From Planctomycetaceae bacterium (GTDB lineage: Bacteria > Planctomycetota > Planctomycetia > Pirellulales > JAEUIK01): a DNA stretch of 10,163 nucleotides. The notes under the pieces are model-generated. The model was not told the origin of the DNA, did no database searches, and saw only the letters and a program-made list of their open reading frames with translations. Shown piece after piece: positions 7,185-10,163 of the stretch. The position numbers were made by a program, and so were the translations under genes. The first letter of the stretch is position 1, and every line of letters begins with the position of its first letter. The stretch lies in contig JAEUIK010000233.1 of assembly GCA_016793185.1 (NCBI GenBank), positions 1 through 10,163 on the forward strand, written 5' to 3'.

Positions 7185-7218
7185 GGAACGAACCAGTGTG
7201 CTTGTTTCGGGCGCCGTT

Positions 7219-7863
7219 TCAGTCGCTGGCGTGCAGCTCGGGAAACACATCCTGCGGCAGCCCTTGCTTGCGGACGGTCGTGCGCAGCCGGGCCAGGAAG
7301 TCGAACTTGTGATTCGCTACGGTTTGCTCGGAGATCTTCAGCGCTTCGGCCACGTGCTTATTGGGAACCCCCCGCACGAACAGGAGCTCGATGCACTGGA
7401 TCTTCTGCCATTCGCCGCGCTCGCGCCAGCGCGCGAGCTGCTCGTCGAGTGCCCGCGCAAGCGACTCTTCTTCGAGCCCGCGCCGCTCGCCGCTGCGGAG
7501 CATGGTGCTGGCCCGGCGGGCCGAACCGGGCAGATCGGACGCCCCCCGGCTGTTGTCGGCCTGCGACAAGGGGAGCGCGGGGCGGCGCCCTTCGCGGCGC
7601 AAGTGATCGGTCAGCTTGTGCGCGGCGATGCTGAACAGATAGCTTTCGAGCGGCCGGCCGCCGTCGTAGTTCGGCAGACTCGTGAGGAACCCGATGAAGG
7701 CCTCTTGCACCACGTCCTCGCTGGCTGCGCGGTTCCGCAGGCGGCTTTCGACGAAGGCCAGCAGCCGGCCCTCGAAGCGCGCGATCAACTCTTCCCAGGC
7801 CTGCGTGTCGCTGGCCCGGACGCGTTCGATCAGCACAGCGTCGAAGTCGGTGGCGGCTGGCAT
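7219..7863 (-). CDS. ECF-type RNA polymerase sigma factor
   Basis: The 214-residue product has the two conserved sigma regions of the ECF group and no others. Region 2 spans about 22-92, with DVVQEAFIGFL (50-60) and ESYLFSIAAHKLTDHLRR (73-90), which bind core polymerase and the -10 element. A linker of about 55 residues, rich in Ser, Arg and Gly (93-148), follows. Region 4 spans about 150-200. Its helix-turn-helix VPNKHVAEALKISEQTVANHK (166-186) contacts the -35 element. The start at 7863 gives the expected N-terminus. An open frame continues upstream to 8205 but overlaps the membrane protein gene and has no sigma character. No strong Shine-Dalgarno site is present. The regulon cannot be read from this window; the flanking membrane protein and small partner are the likely signalling neighbours. 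Confidence 0.88.
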   Translation of the reverse strand: MPAATDFDAVLIERVRASDTQAWEELIARFEGRLLAFVESRLRNRAASEDVVQEAFIGFLTSLPNYDGGRPLESYLFSIAAHKLTDHLRREGRRPALPLSQADNSRGASDLPGSARRASTMLRSGERRGLEEESLARALDEQLARWRERGEWQKIQCIELLFVRGVPNKHVAEALKISEQTVANHKFDFLARLRTTVRKQGLPQDVFPELHASD

Positions 7864-7947
7864 GCCCTGACTCGTCGTCCCAACTTCGCGTCGCGCGTCG
7901 CTCGCCCGCGCGATTTGCGCGGCGCCCGTCGCCGTGCGCCGGAAGCG

Positions 7948-7977
7948 ATTATACCAACCCTGGTGCGGCAGTACGAA
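7948..7977 (-). promoter_or_regulatory. Extended -10 promoter for the sigma-factor operon
   Basis: On the minus strand a perfect TATAAT (plus-strand 7948-7953) is preceded by TGG (7954-7956), giving the extended -10 pattern TGn-TATAAT. The -35 region is weak (TTCGTA at 7972-7977 with an 18-bp spacer), as is common for extended -10 promoters. Transcription would begin near 7941, about 78 nt before the sigma-factor start. It resembles a housekeeping promoter rather than an ECF promoter, so simple autoregulation is not evident. Confidence 0.6.
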
Positions 7978-7991
7978 TCGGCGGCGCGCGG

Positions 7992-10163
7992 TTACAGGCG
8001 GAGCGTTCCCACCGCCAGCAGGATGCCCAGGGTCGTGATCGCCGCCACCAGGGCGCCGGTGGCGAGCTTGAGTCGCCCGCTGTAATAACCCCGGGTGGCG
8101 GTGTCGATCTTCAAGTACCCAAACAGCGTGCCCAGCAGGGCCAGCACCAGCGCTGCGCCGGCGCCGGCGTAGCGGAGATTGTGCTCGACGACGCTCTGCC
8201 GCCACGAGCGTTCGATCAGCCGTTGATCGGCCGCATCGAACTTGAGCAAGAGGTGCGTCTCCCAGGCATCATCGTCGGGGAGACCTGGCGGCGGACCCTG
8301 TTCGTCGTAAGTCGCCGCGACAAAGTCGGTGAGGATTGTGTGCATCGGAATCGACACCTGCCGCGCGGCCTCGGCGCCCAGCAGTCGCGTCGCGTAGTCG
8401 CGCGTCATCTCCAGCAACAACTCGGCCGCGGCTTCGTGGCTCTCATCCGGCGAATCGTAGAGCCGCCCCGTCGAGCGGCGCATATGGAACACCCCCTGGC
8501 CGTCGAGGTACTCCGGCTTTTCGATCAGCCAGTCGGGGCGGACGGCGTCGGCCAGTCCATCCGCGGCGGCCGTCGGAGTGGCGGCCGGAGCTTCGCGCGT
8601 CGCGGCGGCCGGCGCCGCTGGAGCTGTCTGTGCGGGGAGGGGGGGCGGCGCCGCGGCGCGCGGTGTCGCCGGAATCGGCACAGCAGGCGGAGCTGGCGGC
8701 GCAGCGGGAGCAGTCGGCGTCGAAGGCACTTCGGGCAAGTCGACGGGCTGATTGACGGCGACCACCGTGGTCCCTTCCGGAGTCACGACCACCTCGGTCT
8801 CGTCGGCGCCATGCGGTGCCGCGGTGACCAACGGATCGGATACGACCTGGGTCTCCGCCGCGCCCCCCAGTGACTCCGGGAGACTCCACATCATCAGATG
8901 GTAGGCGATCAACAAATCAGCCCACGTCCCTTCCTCCGGAGGCTTGCCCGGGGCACGCTTCGGGGCCGGGGACGCGGGTGGGCTCGAAGGTGTCGCGGCG
9001 GCCGGCGCAGCCGACGGCGACTGAACGGGGGGCTGAGCCGGAGGCAAACTGCGAGCCGCACGATCCGCGTCACGCTGCTCGATCCGGGCGACCTGCAACC
9101 GCTGAGCTTCCGCCGCCATCAGGTGCCGCTGTGCCTCACCCCCCGCCCGTCGCTGAGTCGGCTGTTGCGGCTTGTTCGCAGCCAACGCGGCTTCGACAGG
9201 AATGCCATCGGGCTCTTGGTTCTCAATCTCAATGACCAGCTCCGAATCGCTCAGAACGACCTGGAACAGCTGGCCCCCCCGGGACTTCGCGCGCTCGGCC
9301 TCGATGCCGTGCAAGTACTCAAAGACCTGCCGCAACTCCGGTGGGTCGATCACGCGCGATTTCTTGCCCGCAGACACGATCAGAGCCACGATCCGCGGCG
9401 CGTCGCCCCGCCGCGATTCCTTGCGCAGTCGGGCAATCTGGTTCAGCGGCAGTGCATCTCCGTGCCGCGCGCGGATCTCCATTTGATCGAGCGAGGCCAA
9501 CGTGAGGGGGCCGTCCGCGTCCGAGGTTTCGCCCGCGCCGATGAGGTCCACGATCGCCAGGAACGTGGCAGCGAGCGAGTCGGGGGAGATATTTCGCTGC
9601 GCCAAGGCGTTGGGCTTCAACTCGATGTGCAGCTTCGCGCCCGCGGGCGCAGGGTGCACCTCGCGCGCCGAATCGGGCCGAAATGCCCCGCGCTCGAACG
9701 GCGCGAATCCATGCTCGTCGAAGTGCTGCGACGAGAGCTTCCAGCGGTCAAACTCGGCCTTGACCCGGGCACGCTCGGCCAGAGCTTGCGCGCGCGCCTG
9801 CTCGAGGCGCACGCGATAGGTCGGGCTGAAGCGAGCCGCGGGGCCGTCAAGGAAATCGTCGACCCAGCGCAGATCGTGCTCGTCGACGTGACGCGCGGCA
9901 AAGGGAATCGACATGAGCAAAACACCGACGAGGGTCACGCCGACGACTACGAGGATCCCCAGCGCCCCGACAATCGGCGCCCTGCGGCGGACCAACAGCA
10001 TGAGCACCACCGCCACGGCCATGGCCAGCCCCAGCGATCTCAGCCCCCCCAGGCGGAAGCCGACGAAGAGGATCGCGCAGGCCACGAACAGGGTGAACAG
10101 CGCGCCCAGACACCCGAGCGCGCCGTGAGATCGGGCCGGTGGCAGGGCACAAGCCGGTCGCGA
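7992..10163 (-). CDS. Large multi-pass membrane protein, Pro/Ala-rich linker, possible RND-docking-like domain (5' partial)
   Basis: The frame is open to the right edge and yields 723 visible residues. A GTG at 10085 could be a start, but the hydrophobic segment around it begins upstream (GALGCLGALFTLF), so the true start is probably outside the window. Numbering from that GTG, the N-terminus has about three membrane segments (around -10 to 10, 17-32 and 37-62). A soluble domain follows at 65-300. Its part from KLHIELKPNAL (151-161) through ISPDSLAATFLAIVDLIGAG (166-185) to IRARHGDALPLNQIARL (204-220) has the order of the docking subdomain of RND transporters. A Pro/Ala-rich linker covers about 345-510, interrupted by a conserved-looking WADLLIAYHLMMWSLPESLG (388-407). 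A second soluble domain (516-630) precedes two C-terminal membrane segments (639-658, 674-694). The function is unknown. It lies 128 bp upstream of the sigma-factor gene. Confidence 0.7.
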   Translation of the reverse strand, partial: SRPACALPPARSHGALGCLGALFTLFVACAILFVGFRLGGLRSLGLAMAVAVVLMLLVRRRAPIVGALGILVVVGVTLVGVLLMSIPFAARHVDEHDLRWVDDFLDGPAARFSPTYRVRLEQARAQALAERARVKAEFDRWKLSSQHFDEHGFAPFERGAFRPDSAREVHPAPAGAKLHIELKPNALAQRNISPDSLAATFLAIVDLIGAGETSDADGPLTLASLDQMEIRARHGDALPLNQIARLRKESRRGDAPRIVALIVSAGKKSRVIDPPELRQVFEYLHGIEAERAKSRGGQLFQVVLSDSELVIEIENQEPDGIPVEAALAANKPQQPTQRRAGGEAQRHLMAAEAQRLQVARIEQRDADRAARSLPPAQPPVQSPSAAPAAATPSSPPASPAPKRAPGKPPEEGTWADLLIAYHLMMWSLPESLGGAAETQVVSDPLVTAAPHGADETEVVVTPEGTTVVAVNQPVDLPEVPSTPTAPAAPPAPPAVPIPATPRAAAPPPLPAQTAPAAPAAATREAPAATPTAAADGLADAVRPDWLIEKPEYLDGQGVFHMRRSTGRLYDSPDESHEAAAELLLEMTRDYATRLLGAEAARQVSIPMHTILTDFVAATYDEQGPPPGLPDDDAWETHLLLKFDAADQRLIERSWRQSVVEHNLRYAGAGAALVLALLGTLFGYLKIDTATRGYYSGRLKLATGALVAAITTLGILLAVGTLRL

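Noticed and set aside
7864..8205. Upstream extension of the sigma-factor frame
   Set aside because: The extra 114 codons are Arg/Gly-rich, overlap the membrane protein gene on the same strand and include the TATAAT promoter. The ATG at 7863 gives a normal ECF N-terminus.
8560..8760. Repetitive-looking GC-rich stretch
   Set aside because: It encodes the Pro/Ala-rich linker of the membrane protein. The apparent repetition comes from codon composition and not from a regular tandem DNA repeat.

Overview
This GC-rich bacterial window has long coding frames and few Shine-Dalgarno sites on the minus strand. It most resembles a planctomycete, possibly of the Pirellulales. The best clues are an ECF sigma factor paired with a small C-x2-C partner protein, a Pro/Ala-rich multi-pass membrane protein of a planctomycete style, and leaders without Shine-Dalgarno sites. 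The assignment rests on recalled family resemblance, not on a search.

Left part (plus strand, 1-4512). The window opens with the last 32 codons of an unidentified gene. A non-coding stretch of about 310 bp follows and carries a good sigma-70-type promoter (TTGACT-16-TAGAAT). Three plus-strand genes come next: a family 2 glycosyltransferase; a 538-residue protein that resembles BshC, the cysteine-adding enzyme of bacillithiol synthesis, and is coupled to the glycosyltransferase by an ATGA overlap; and, 50 bp later, an Eis-like tandem-GNAT acetyltransferase with an unusual basic, Ala/Ser-rich N-terminal tail of about 115 residues. The combination of sugar transferase, cysteine-ligase-like protein and acetyltransferase recalls the logic of low-molecular-weight thiol synthesis. 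No deacetylase is visible, so that link is only a hypothesis.

Centre (convergent junction, 4513-4566). Two GC-rich hairpins lie between the acetyltransferase gene and transketolase. The second is followed by TTATTT and may terminate plus-strand transcription.

Right part (minus strand, 4567-10163). Read in transcription order from the right edge, it holds: a large membrane protein, open to the window edge, with a soluble domain resembling the docking subdomain of RND transporters; an ECF-type sigma factor with its own extended -10 promoter; a small putative anti-sigma protein that seems to contain two copies of one module, only one with metal ligands; and a complete transketolase with its own promoter (TTGACG-17-TACACT). 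The sigma factor and its partner probably form one operon. Transketolase is a housekeeping pentose-phosphate enzyme and is probably transcribed separately.

I saw no tRNA, rRNA, CRISPR array, insertion sequence or phage gene.
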